Positions 8,374-15,818 of a DNA stretch of 34,669 nt are shown here, piece after piece. Origin of the DNA: Gemmatimonadota bacterium (GTDB lineage: Bacteria; Gemmatimonadota; Gemmatimonadetes; Gemmatimonadales; Gemmatimonadaceae). Position 1 is the first letter of the stretch. Each line of letters opens with the position of its first letter. Made by a program: the position numbers and the translations under genes. Below the pieces are notes generated by a model that had not been told where the DNA came from, made no database searches, and saw only the letters and a list, made by a program, of their open reading frames with translations. The DNA lies in assembly GCA_028287285.1 (NCBI GenBank), contig JAQBPY010000081.1, positions 1-34,669 on the forward strand. Reading direction: 5' to 3'.

Positions 8374-8944
8374 GTTCCGCCGTGATTGAGCGAATCGTGT
8401 GTCGTGTCGGGGCATCGACCAAATGGGCCAGGAGCACGCGAAGCTTTGCGCGCGCCTTGAAGAGTTGAGATTTGGATCCGCCGGCCGTAATACCGAGCTC
8501 GGCAGCAATTTCTTCGTGCGTGTAGCCTTCTACGTCATGCAGTAGGAAGACCGTGCGCGCACCGGGAGACAGCTTGTTGGATGCGTCCTCGATGGTCTGC
8601 GCCAGGAGTGCGCGCTCCGCTTCTGGCTCGACTGATGCGCTGTCGTCTTCCACTTCAACCTCCAGCGCGGCCATGCGCTTTGTGCGACGCAGGGCGTTCA
8701 GCGTTCTGTTCACGGCAATCCGGTGCGCCCATGTTCCGAATTGGGCGTCGAAGCGGAAGCTGGGCAGCGCGCGGAAGATCTGGATCCAGACTTCCTGGGC
8801 AATGTCCGCCGCGAGGTCCGTGTCATGACCGACGAGCCGTCGTACGACGACATCAATGTGCGGCGCGTGCCGGGTCCAAAGGGCCCGCATCGCCGCTTGA
8901 TCGCCACTGATGGCGCGCTGCACGGTGAGCTGTTCTGTCTCCAT
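8354..8944 (-). CDS. ECF-family RNA polymerase sigma factor
   Basis: A 196-residue group 4 sigma factor. Region 2 occupies about 15-92 (DLAADIAQEVWIQIF, then FGTWAHRIAVNRTLN for core binding and -10 recognition). Region 4 occupies about 122-175 (LSPGARTVFLLHDVEG, then YTHEEIAAELG as the -35 helix-turn-helix). The start is ATG 8944, giving a standard ECF length; longer upstream openings have no family features. The gene heads a minus-strand operon with its anti-sigma and a PDZ protein. The downstream cognate anti-sigma and exported partner argue for an extracytoplasmic stress or envelope signal. A possible target promoter lies in the divergent intergenic region (9133-9160). Confidence 0.9.
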   Translation of the reverse strand: METEQLTVQRAISGDQAAMRALWTRHAPHIDVVVRRLVGHDTDLAADIAQEVWIQIFRALPSFRFDAQFGTWAHRIAVNRTLNALRRTKRMAALEVEVEDDSASVEPEAERALLAQTIEDASNKLSPGARTVFLLHDVEGYTHEEIAAELGITAGGSKSQLFKARAKLRVLLAHLVDAPTRHTIRSITAEHAAPSY

Positions 8945-9129
8945 GACGTTCAATGAATCTGTCACGAGTCGGCGGGAAATGGTTGCTCTGGGTAGAGTGA
9001 GATCCCTACGGAAAAGTCCGTTGTTTGATTCAACGCGTCCAGCGCCCATGCTCCCCGCTGGGCTCCTGCTCCCAACTCGGTTACATACGCCCGATCTTGC
9101 TCGTCCGTGCGTCATGGGCAATACTGGCT

Positions 9130-9145
9130 GCTGGAACGTTCCAGC
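9130..9145. repeat. Perfect 16-bp palindrome in divergent intergenic region
   Basis: GCTGGAACGTTCCAGC reads identically on both strands. It sits about 75 bp before the beta-lactamase-fold gene and about 185 bp before the divergent sigma gene. The dyad could be an operator. Its right-reading GGAAC (9133-9137) is also an ECF-type -35 sequence. Confidence 0.5.
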
Positions 9146-9160
9146 CCGTCCCAGCGTACT
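9133..9160 (+). promoter_or_regulatory. Candidate ECF-type promoter (GGAAC-N17-CGTACT)
   Basis: GGAAC at 9133-9137 is followed after 17 bp by CGTACT at 9155-9160. GGAAC with a CGT-type -10 at 16-18 bp is the usual form of ECF-sigma promoters. It would transcribe the beta-lactamase-fold gene with a leader of about 55 nt. Only the arrangement is seen; that the neighbouring ECF sigma factor uses it is an inference. The minus strand shows no matching -10 for the mirror-image GGAAC. Confidence 0.3.
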
Positions 9161-9220
9161 GATAAACATCGGGTTACCTCTGCTCCCGCCTGACCCGATG
9201 CCTGCCTCCGGAGTCCCGCG

Positions 9221-10561
9221 TTGCTGAATCTCCTGCTCGCCGCCGCCACGTTGCTGCACCCTGGCCCAAAGCCGGGGAGTCCGCGCGCGCCGTCAGAAGG
9301 CCTGCCCGCCAAGTCTCCCGGCGCCGTCGGCATGTCTGCGGCGCGGCTCGCGAGCATCGATCACATCATCCAGCGCGGCCTCAAGGCCGGCGGTTTCCCC
9401 GGTGCCGCCGTCGTCGTGGGGCGCAAGGGTGCCACGGTCCTGGAGAAAGGGTTCGGAAAGCTCGGCTGGACGGACGAATCCGGCGCGGTCAGCGCCGAAA
9501 GGACCATCTACGATCTCGCGTCACTCACCAAGGTCGTCGGCACCACCACGGCCATGATGCTGCTGTTCGACGAGGGCAAGATTCACCTCGACGACCTCGT
9601 TTCCAAGTACGTCCCGGAGTTCACAGGGGGCGGCAAGGAAAATGTCACCCTCCTGATGCTGCTCGAGCATCGCTCCGGCCTTCCGCCGGGACGCGACCTC
9701 TGGCGCATCGCGCACACACCGGAAGAAGCGCGCGCCGCGGTCATCTCCACGCCGCTCTTTGCTCCGCCGGGCCGCTACTACGAGTACTCCGACCTCGGCG
9801 CCGACATGCTCGGCTTCACCGTCGAAGCCGTCGCCGGCGAGCCGCTCGACACTTTTCTCCAGAAGCGCGTGTGGACGCCGCTCGGCATGACGGATACCCA
9901 TTTCCGTCCTGACGCGTCCCTTCGCGGCCGCATTGCTCCAACGGAAATCACGCCGCCTCGCGGATACCCGCTCAAGGGCGAAGTGCACGACGAGAATGCC
10001 TACGCACTTGGCGGCGTGGCGGGCCATGCCGGCTTGTTCAGCACGGCGAGCGACCTGTCCGTGTTCGCGCAGATGATGCTCAACGGCGGCAGCTACAACG
10101 GCACACGCGTCATTGCCGACAGCACAGTGGCCCTCTTCACCAAGCGCGCCGCCGGCACCCGGGCCCTTGGCTGGGACACGTGCGCCGGCACGGGCGGCTG
10201 CGGCAAGTATCTTGGCGCCGAAGCCTATGGCCACACGGGGTATACGGGTACGTCGCTCTGGATTGATCCGGAGCGCGAGATGTTCGTCATTCTCCTCACC
10301 AACCGCGTGCACGCCGCCAAGGCGCGCCGGCCTGCGAAGGTCATTTCGGACATCCGCGCCGATCTCGCCGACGCCGCCGCACTTGCGGTGACCGACACAC
10401 GCATCGGCGCCATCGCCATGCCGGCCAAGTTTCGCGCCGATCTCGCGGCGGGCTGGAACAAGCCGGTGCGCACCGCCAAGGCCCGGCGCGGCAAGAGCAA
10501 GTCGTCGCACGGCAAGAGCACGACCGCCGCAAAGAAGAAAACGGCCAGGAAGCACAGCTAG
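9221..10561 (+). CDS. Serine beta-lactamase-fold hydrolase with lysine-rich tail
   Basis: A 446-residue class C beta-lactamase / penicillin-binding-like hydrolase, exported through a short signal peptide (LLLAAATLL). Motif 1 is SLTK (Ser101, Lys104), motif 2 is YSD (Tyr189) and motif 3 is HTG (338-340); all are in the family order. Such proteins act as D,D-peptidases, esterases or beta-lactamases, and the sequence does not say which. The TTG at 9221 is the start: CGGAG lies just upstream, and the ATG at 9198 is in a frame closed after nine codons. The last ~28 residues (419-446) are extremely basic, with Lys/Arg runs such as AAKKKTARKHS, and are not part of the fold. They could bind anionic polymer or the membrane surface. 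The DUF59 gene follows after 16 bp. Confidence 0.8.
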   Translation: MLNLLLAAATLLHPGPKPGSPRAPSEGLPAKSPGAVGMSAARLASIDHIIQRGLKAGGFPGAAVVVGRKGATVLEKGFGKLGWTDESGAVSAERTIYDLASLTKVVGTTTAMMLLFDEGKIHLDDLVSKYVPEFTGGGKENVTLLMLLEHRSGLPPGRDLWRIAHTPEEARAAVISTPLFAPPGRYYEYSDLGADMLGFTVEAVAGEPLDTFLQKRVWTPLGMTDTHFRPDASLRGRIAPTEITPPRGYPLKGEVHDENAYALGGVAGHAGLFSTASDLSVFAQMMLNGGSYNGTRVIADSTVALFTKRAAGTRALGWDTCAGTGGCGKYLGAEAYGHTGYTGTSLWIDPEREMFVILLTNRVHAAKARRPAKVISDIRADLADAAALAVTDTRIGAIAMPAKFRADLAAGWNKPVRTAKARRGKSKSSHGKSTTAAKKKTARKHS

Positions 10562-10577
10562 AGGAGTACCGCACCAA

Positions 10578-10946
10578 ATGTCCGAAGAAAATTCCACCGC
10601 CCAGGCAGCATCGGCGGAGCCGCAGCCAGGCAGCGCCGGCGCATTCTCGGAGTTCAGCCTCGAACAGGCCAAGCTCGCCCTCCGAAAGGTCAAGGATCCC
10701 GACCTTGGCCTCAACATCGTCGACCTGGGGCTGGTCTACGACGTCCGCGTCCAGGAAAACAACGTCGACGTCGACATGTCGCTTACGTCGCCGGGCTGTC
10801 CAAGCGGCCCGGAAATCATGGCCGACGCGGAGCGCATGCTCAAGGCGATTCCTGGTGTGGGCACCGTGAACGTCAACCTGGTCTGGACTCCCATGTGGTC
10901 GCCCGATCGCATCGAGCCGCGGGTTCGTGCGTACATGGGACTCTAG
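10578..10946 (+). CDS. DUF59/MIP18-family Fe-S cluster assembly factor
   Basis: A 122-residue cytoplasmic protein. The MIP18/DUF59 core runs from about 27 to 120, with the diagnostic KDPDLGLNIVDLGLVYD stretch (39-55) and the reactive Cys74 in SPGCPSG. Members of this group (SufT, PaaD, the N-terminal part of some ApbC/Mrp proteins) help mature or transfer Fe-S clusters. The first ~26 residues are a low-complexity Ala/Glu/Gln extension. It follows the beta-lactamase-fold gene by only 16 bp but is unlikely to share a function with it. The suf operon begins at the other end of the window, so this is a SufT-like gene outside the suf operon. It faces RNase D tail-to-tail. Confidence 0.85.
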   Translation: MSEENSTAQAASAEPQPGSAGAFSEFSLEQAKLALRKVKDPDLGLNIVDLGLVYDVRVQENNVDVDMSLTSPGCPSGPEIMADAERMLKAIPGVGTVNVNLVWTPMWSPDRIEPRVRAYMGL

Positions 10947-10964
10947 CCCAGCGAAACCGAACGT

Positions 10965-12149
10965 CTACTTGTAGGGCGACGCCTGGGGCCCTGCCGCTTT
11001 ACGATGCGGCGCCAGCGCTGCCACGAATGCCGAGCCGAGCTCCGATGCTTGCCATTTGCGGAGCTCGGTTACGTCGGCCAGCTCCTCCAGCGACAGCGGG
11101 TTGCATCGCGCCACTGCCTCCATCCGGTCGCGCGAACAGAGCACGCCCGGGTCTAACGCGAGCCGCCTGGCCGCCTCGTCGCGCGCCGTCTTCAGCGCGT
11201 TTACACGTGCGTCGAAATCGGGGTCGCGATCCCATCGCGCCGCACGCGGAAACCTGGGCAGGTCGCTGTCGGTCACGGCGAGCCCGCGACGAATCGCATC
11301 CAGAAGCTCGCCATGCTTCTGCTCGAGCAGGCCGCGCGGCATTCCCTTGATCTTGCCTAACGCATCCTTCGACGCGGGCTGCGTCCTGGCGATGTCCAGC
11401 AGCTGTTCATTGCCAAGCACGCGGAAGGTTGCGCGGTCCAGGGTGCCCGCCACCGCGTCGCGCCACGGCACCAGCTCGCGAAGCACGGCCAGCTCGCGCC
11501 GAGTGAGGTCGCGTGCGCCCTTGAGCTTGAGGAATGCCGTCCCCGGCGTTTCATCGGCCCAGCGCGTGCCCTCGAGCAGCGCAAATTCCTCGCGCGCCCA
11601 GCCCATGCGCCCCTTCGCCTCGAGCTCGGCGGACATGTGGTCCTTGAGCTGGAGCAGAAACCGCGTGTCCTGCGCCGCGTAGTCCAGCATGTCCCTGGTG
11701 AGGGGCCGCATGGACCAGTCGGCGCGCTGGTGCTTCTTGTCGAGCTTCACATCGAAGAAACGCTCGAGCAGCGCAGCGAGACCAAAGGCCGTGTACCCAA
11801 GGAGCTGAGCGGCGATCCGCGTGTCGAAAATGTTCCTGATTTGCCAGCCGTAGTCCTGCTGCAGGAGCCTGACGTCGTAGTCGGCGTCGTGGAACACGAC
11901 CTCCACATCCGGACTTTCGAGAAGCGCGCCAAGGCCCGCCGGCTTGCCAATGGGCAATGGGTCGATGACGGCGTGCCTGGTGCGCGTGGACAGCTGCAGC
12001 AGGTAAACGCGGTCCACGAAGCGGTGGAAGCTGGCTCCCTCGGTATCGAGCGCCAGCTCCGAGACGTTCGCGATCTCCGTCGTGAGTTGCTCCACGGCGG
12101 GAACGGTGTCCAGATATTCGAACGTTGCGGCGGTCGCGCGCTCGGTCAC
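10965..12149 (-). CDS. rnd: Ribonuclease D
   Basis: A 394-residue 3'-5' exoribonuclease of the DEDDy class, used in tRNA and stable-RNA 3' maturation. Exo I is ALDTEG (Asp35, Glu37), Exo II includes HDADYD (Asp92) and Exo III is DYAAQD (Tyr157, Asp161). FDTRIAAQLLG (109-119) is also typical of RNase D. One HRDC-like helical domain lies around residues 215-290, with a second helical segment towards the C-terminus. The start is GTG 12149 because GAGGAG lies only a few nucleotides upstream; the open frame continues further but without family sequence. It is divergent from the AI-2E transporter gene and convergent with the DUF59 gene. Confidence 0.9.
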   Translation of the reverse strand: MTERATAATFEYLDTVPAVEQLTTEIANVSELALDTEGASFHRFVDRVYLLQLSTRTRHAVIDPLPIGKPAGLGALLESPDVEVVFHDADYDVRLLQQDYGWQIRNIFDTRIAAQLLGYTAFGLAALLERFFDVKLDKKHQRADWSMRPLTRDMLDYAAQDTRFLLQLKDHMSAELEAKGRMGWAREEFALLEGTRWADETPGTAFLKLKGARDLTRRELAVLRELVPWRDAVAGTLDRATFRVLGNEQLLDIARTQPASKDALGKIKGMPRGLLEQKHGELLDAIRRGLAVTDSDLPRFPRAARWDRDPDFDARVNALKTARDEAARRLALDPGVLCSRDRMEAVARCNPLSLEELADVTELRKWQASELGSAFVAALAPHRKAAGPQASPYK

Positions 12150-12271
12150 GCTGCTCCTCAGGCTGTCGGTAGTTGGAATCCCGGGGTAATGTATCGCCTG
12201 GAACACCGTCGTCACGAATCGTGCACTGCACGATGCCGTTCGTTGCGCGCACGCCCCCACTTCACCCCACC

Positions 12272-13501
12272 ATGACCGACCAAAAGCGGGATTCCACGAG
12301 CCTTGTTCATCGTCCTTCGGGCAGGGCGCGCCGGAATGTAGGCTGGAGAAGCCGCGATGTTATCCGGACGACAGCACTGGTGCTGACCGTGCTGCTCGCT
12401 GCCAGGCTCTTCTGGGTGGCACATGCGCTCTTTTTCGCGGTGTACCTGGGCATGTTGTTCGGAATTGCCGTTTCGGGGGGTGTGGACTACCTCCAGAAGT
12501 GGCGCGTTCCACGCGGCGTGGGAGCAGCGGCAATCGTGCTTACCTTCGTGGGAATGCTCGTGGGGTTCGGAGCATGGGTAGCGCCAACGCTCCGCGAACA
12601 GGGTGGCGAGCTCAGGCAGAAGCTTCCGGAAGCAGTGGACCGAGCTCAGGAGTGGGTCAAGCACAACAAGAGTGGCGTGCTCGGGCTATTGATCTCGGAA
12701 ACAGAAGAACCCGGCGGCGTCTCCGCAAAGCCGGTAGCTGCGGGCGCTACTCCCACCGCACCTCCCGATACGTCGGTGTCAAAGTCCGGGCTCCACAACC
12801 AGCTGCGCGAAAAGATGAACGGGATGTCCCAGTATCTCTTCCCGTTCATCGCGTCCACCATCGAAGTGGTGGGTGGCCTGCTCCTGATTCTTTTTCTCAG
12901 CATCTACTTCGCGGCCGAGCCTGACCTGTATCGTCGCGGATTGCTTTCGCTGCTGCCTGCAAAGAAGCGTCACCGCGGCGAGATCATGATGGACCGAATT
13001 GCCGTGGTACTGCGCAAGTGGCTGCTCACGCAGCTTATCGCAATGGCGGTGATCATGGTCGTCGTGACCATAGTCCTGCTCATCCTGGACGTGAAGGCGG
13101 CATTCGCGCTGGGCGTGCTGGCGGGCCTGTTCGAGTTCATTCCCACCGTTGGCCCGATCCTCAGCGCCATGCCCGGCGTGGCCATGGGCTTTCTCGACTC
13201 TCCCGAGAAGGCCGGTTACGTGGCGCTGGCCTACTGGGGAGTGCAGTTCCTCGAGAACCACCTGCTCATTCCACTGTTGATGAAGGAAGGTCTGCGGCTG
13301 CCGCCTGCACTCACGGTCGTTGCGCAGGCCGTGATGGCCATCGTTTTCGGATTCATTGGACTGATGGTCGCCGTACCGTTGCTCGCCACGGTGATGGTGA
13401 TGCTGCAGATGTTCTACCTGGAGCAGCTGCCGGTGGAGGGAACCTGGACCTACCCCGTGCATGGCGACGACCGGCCGTCGGGCTCATTCGGAACGGTGTA
13501 A
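12272..13501 (+). CDS. AI-2E family transporter (PerM/TqsA-like)
   Basis: A 409-residue polytopic inner-membrane protein. TM helices are visible near residues 30-75, 85-110, 190-215, 250-345 and 350-395. The C-terminal half carries the family hallmarks EFIPTVGPILSAMPG and the segment QFLENHLLIPLLM. A long soluble region of about 80 residues between the first and second helix groups includes a Pro/Ala/Thr-rich linker. Members of the family export autoinducer-2 or small solutes or act in Na+/H+ exchange; the name does not prove AI-2 transport. ATG 12272 gives a normal N-terminus; more upstream starts would overlap the divergent rnd promoter. Confidence 0.85.
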   Translation: MTDQKRDSTSLVHRPSGRARRNVGWRSRDVIRTTALVLTVLLAARLFWVAHALFFAVYLGMLFGIAVSGGVDYLQKWRVPRGVGAAAIVLTFVGMLVGFGAWVAPTLREQGGELRQKLPEAVDRAQEWVKHNKSGVLGLLISETEEPGGVSAKPVAAGATPTAPPDTSVSKSGLHNQLREKMNGMSQYLFPFIASTIEVVGGLLLILFLSIYFAAEPDLYRRGLLSLLPAKKRHRGEIMMDRIAVVLRKWLLTQLIAMAVIMVVVTIVLLILDVKAAFALGVLAGLFEFIPTVGPILSAMPGVAMGFLDSPEKAGYVALAYWGVQFLENHLLIPLLMKEGLRLPPALTVVAQAVMAIVFGFIGLMVAVPLLATVMVMLQMFYLEQLPVEGTWTYPVHGDDRPSGSFGTV

Positions 13502-13538
13502 GGCTCGCGACCAGGGAAATACGGCGAGCCTCGAGCAC

Positions 13539-14525
13539 ATGAAGTCGCTGTTTGATGCAGTCCCCCGGGTGGACCTCGGCGTGCGTGAAACGCCGGTAGA
13601 GAGGCATGATCTTGGCGCCGTGCGCTTGCTCGTCAAGCGGGATGACCTGAGCTCTCCGCTCCTTGGCGGCAACAAGGTTCGTGCGCTGCAATTTCTCCTT
13701 GCAGGGGTAAAGCCGGGCCAGCGGGTGCTCACGGTTGGGTCCACGGGATCCACGCATGCGCTGGCTGTCGCACAGTACAGCACGGCGCTTGGTGCCCATG
13801 CCGACGTCATCACCTGGCCGCAGGAAGATCACGCGGTTTCCATGACGACTGGTGCACGCCTCGCCTCATTGGCCAGGGTCACGCACGCCATGTCACCCGT
13901 TGACGCATACCTTCGTGCGGGCGTGCGTCGCTTAACGTCCAGCGTTTGCTGGATTCCCGCGGGAGGGAGCTCTGCGTTAGGCGCATTGGGGCACGTCCAT
14001 GCCGCCCTGGAGCTGGTCTCGCAACTGGAGCACGCGGGCATCACCATGCCGCATACACTGGTCGTTCCACTTGGCAGTGGAGGAACGGCGGCGGGGCTGC
14101 TTGTTGGTTTGTCCATTGCCGGCGTCTCGACGAAAGTGATTGGCGTTCGCGTGGTTCCGAAGCTCGTTGGCAACCGGTGGCACGTGCTGCGCCTGGCGCA
14201 CAGGGCGCGCTCGCTCTTGTGCTCATTGAGCAGCGCGGCATTGCCGGCGCTCCGCCCGGAGCTGCTCGAGATCGACCATGCGGGGTACGGCGGCGCCTAT
14301 GCGCGTGAAACGGACGACGGAGTGGGAGCGGCAGCACTGTTGCGAGCAGCGGGCGGGCCGCGGCTGGATGGAACGTACAGTGCAAAGGCACTGGGGCGAG
14401 CGCTGGCTCGGGCGAGGCACCTGCCTGACGAGCAGGTTCTCTTCTGGCTAACATTTGACGGGCGATGGCTCGACGACGAGCCACGTGCACTCAGGGAGGA
14501 GCGTAGCGATGGATGGATTGCCTGA
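13539..14525 (+). CDS. PLP-dependent D-cysteine desulfhydrase / ACC deaminase-like enzyme
   Basis: A 328-residue fold-type II PLP enzyme. The PLP lysine is Lys46 in LLGGNKVRAL, preceded by VKRDDLSS as in D-cysteine desulfhydrase and ACC deaminase. The phosphate loop is PLGSGGTAAG. The usual SNH(T) substrate-binding motif is replaced by STH (71-73), so the true substrate may differ from D-cysteine or ACC. It lies 37 bp after the AI-2E gene and overlaps the next gene by 17 nt, giving a likely operon. ATG 13539 begins MKSLFDAVPRV, which looks like the family N-terminus; no strong ribosome-binding site is seen. Confidence 0.8.
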   Translation: MKSLFDAVPRVDLGVRETPVERHDLGAVRLLVKRDDLSSPLLGGNKVRALQFLLAGVKPGQRVLTVGSTGSTHALAVAQYSTALGAHADVITWPQEDHAVSMTTGARLASLARVTHAMSPVDAYLRAGVRRLTSSVCWIPAGGSSALGALGHVHAALELVSQLEHAGITMPHTLVVPLGSGGTAAGLLVGLSIAGVSTKVIGVRVVPKLVGNRWHVLRLAHRARSLLCSLSSAALPALRPELLEIDHAGYGGAYARETDDGVGAAALLRAAGGPRLDGTYSAKALGRALARARHLPDEQVLFWLTFDGRWLDDEPRALREERSDGWIA

Positions 14526-14946
14526 AGTCATCTTTCACGTGTACCCGGCTGACTGCGACATGCTGGGCCACGTGAATCATGCAACGATGCTGGCATTTCT
14601 CGAGCGCGCGCGCTGGGAGCTGCTGGAGCGTGAAGGCGTCGGCGGCGTGCGCGATTTTGCGACGGTGCCGGTGTATTCCGTGGTGCGGCATGTCGACATC
14701 GATTATTACGCGCAGTCGCTGCCTGGCGACGACCTGTCCATTCGCAGTGGCCTGCTCGCTGTGCGGAACACGAGCTACATCGTGAAGCAGGACGTCCGCA
14801 AAGTCGGCAGCAGCGTCATCGTCGCCGAGGCGTCCATCGTATTCGTGGCGCTCGACCGCACGGGTAAGCCGGTACGGGTGCCCGAGGCGTGGCGCACCCT
14901 CCTGCCCCATTGGCCAGAGGACGGCGAAGAGCGCGACGCCAGGTGA
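14509..14946 (+). CDS. Hot-dog fold acyl-CoA thioesterase (4HBT family)
   Basis: A 145-residue single hot-dog domain. The family signature is the segment from PADCDMLGHVNH to LERARW, with the active-site-like Asp before a GHVNH turn. A beta-sheet half follows (VRHVDIDYYAQ, LAVRNTSYIV). Members hydrolyse acyl-CoA or 4-hydroxybenzoyl-CoA thioesters in the cytoplasm, usually as dimers or tetramers. ATG 14509 is preceded by GGGAGGAG at good spacing, which fixes the start inside the preceding gene. The stop overlaps the GTG of the next hydrolase by four bases. The substrate is not deducible. Confidence 0.85.
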   Translation: MDGLPEVIFHVYPADCDMLGHVNHATMLAFLERARWELLEREGVGGVRDFATVPVYSVVRHVDIDYYAQSLPGDDLSIRSGLLAVRNTSYIVKQDVRKVGSSVIVAEASIVFVALDRTGKPVRVPEAWRTLLPHWPEDGEERDAR

Positions 14947-15740
14947 TCGCGATACTCCCGAACGGCCTCGAGCTCGCCTACGACGACACGGGCCAGGGCA
15001 TTCCCCTGCTCTTCATCCATGGCTGGCCGCACAACCGCTCGTTGTGGGCGGCACAGCTGAGCGGGCTGCAGACGCAGGCACGCTGCCTCGCGCCGGATCT
15101 CCGTGGCTTTGGTGACACGAGCATCCTGCCCCCCTATTCCATCGACCAGTACGCCGACGATCTCGCCGCCTTCGTCATGCTGCTCGGGCTCGAGCGTGTC
15201 GTGGTGTGCGGCCTGTCCATGGGCGGCTACGTTGCCCTGGCAATGTGGCGGCGCCACCGCACGCTGATTCGCGGACTCGTGCTCACGAGCACGCGTGCAA
15301 CTGCCGATACAGAGGAAGGCAGGGCGAAGCGACTGCGGTTGATTCAGTTCGTCGATGAGCGTGGCGTGGAAGCGTTGGCGGCGAAGCAGCTGCGTGCGAT
15401 GGTGGGTAAAACAACGTTCAACTCCCGTCCCGACGTACTCGAGGCGCTGCGGCAGCTGATGGCGTCTGCGCCGCTCGAGGGAGTGACGGGCGCTCTTCGG
15501 GCCATGGCTGGACGCCTGGACTCGACCGCTCTGCTCGGGGGAATCGATGTGCCAACACTGGTCGTGAGCGGGCTCGAAGACACTTTTACGCCGCCTGACG
15601 AGATGCAGGTACTCGCGGCGGCGATTCCCAACAGCCGTCTCGAGACAATTCAAGGTGGCGGGCATGTGTGCTCCTGGGAGCGTCCCGCCGCTTTCAATCA
15701 CGTCATGGGCGAGTTTCTCGCGTCGCTGCTGTACGATTAG
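14943..15740 (+). CDS. Alpha/beta hydrolase
   Basis: A 265-residue cytoplasmic hydrolase. The oxyanion segment is FIHGWPHNRSLW (24-35), PDLRGFGDTS follows, and the nucleophile elbow is GLSMGG with Ser92. The acid Asp is in GLEDTFTPP and the His in GGGHVCSWERP. GTG 14943 overlaps the thioesterase stop (GTGA), which fixes the start. The set resembles 3-oxoadipate enol-lactonase or simple esterase relatives, but no substrate-specific residues are evident. Co-translation with a thioesterase suggests action on an ester or thioester intermediate; that is an inference. Confidence 0.8.
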   Translation: MIAILPNGLELAYDDTGQGIPLLFIHGWPHNRSLWAAQLSGLQTQARCLAPDLRGFGDTSILPPYSIDQYADDLAAFVMLLGLERVVVCGLSMGGYVALAMWRRHRTLIRGLVLTSTRATADTEEGRAKRLRLIQFVDERGVEALAAKQLRAMVGKTTFNSRPDVLEALRQLMASAPLEGVTGALRAMAGRLDSTALLGGIDVPTLVVSGLEDTFTPPDEMQVLAAAIPNSRLETIQGGGHVCSWERPAAFNHVMGEFLASLLYD

Positions 15741-15777
15741 TGCTTTCGGTTGTGAATGCCATACGCGTGAGCGAGCT

Positions 15778-15802
15778 TTGACATAACCGCTTTCATTACG
15801 AT
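15778..15802 (+). promoter_or_regulatory. Possible promoter upstream of methyltransferase-like gene
   Basis: A perfect TTGACA lies at 15778-15783, followed by TACGAT at 15797-15802. The spacer is only 13 bp, so the standard sigma-70 spacing is not met. It sits in the 78-bp gap before the ATG at 15819 and would give a short leader. It is listed because this gap separates two gene runs. Confidence 0.2.
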
Positions 15803-15818
15803 CACGCACAATTCCTTC

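Noticed and set aside
9521-10717. Long minus-strand open frame opposite the beta-lactamase-fold gene
   Set aside because: It is antisense to a gene with complete family motifs, has Arg/Ala/Gly-biased composition and no recognisable domain; such frames are common in GC-rich DNA.
12272-13501. Quorum-sensing export of AI-2
   Set aside because: The family name is historical; no LuxS or related gene is visible, so the substrate cannot be claimed.
14775-15809. Long minus-strand open frame opposite the thioesterase and hydrolase genes
   Set aside because: Both plus-strand genes have intact catalytic motifs and overlapping starts; the antisense product shows no domain.
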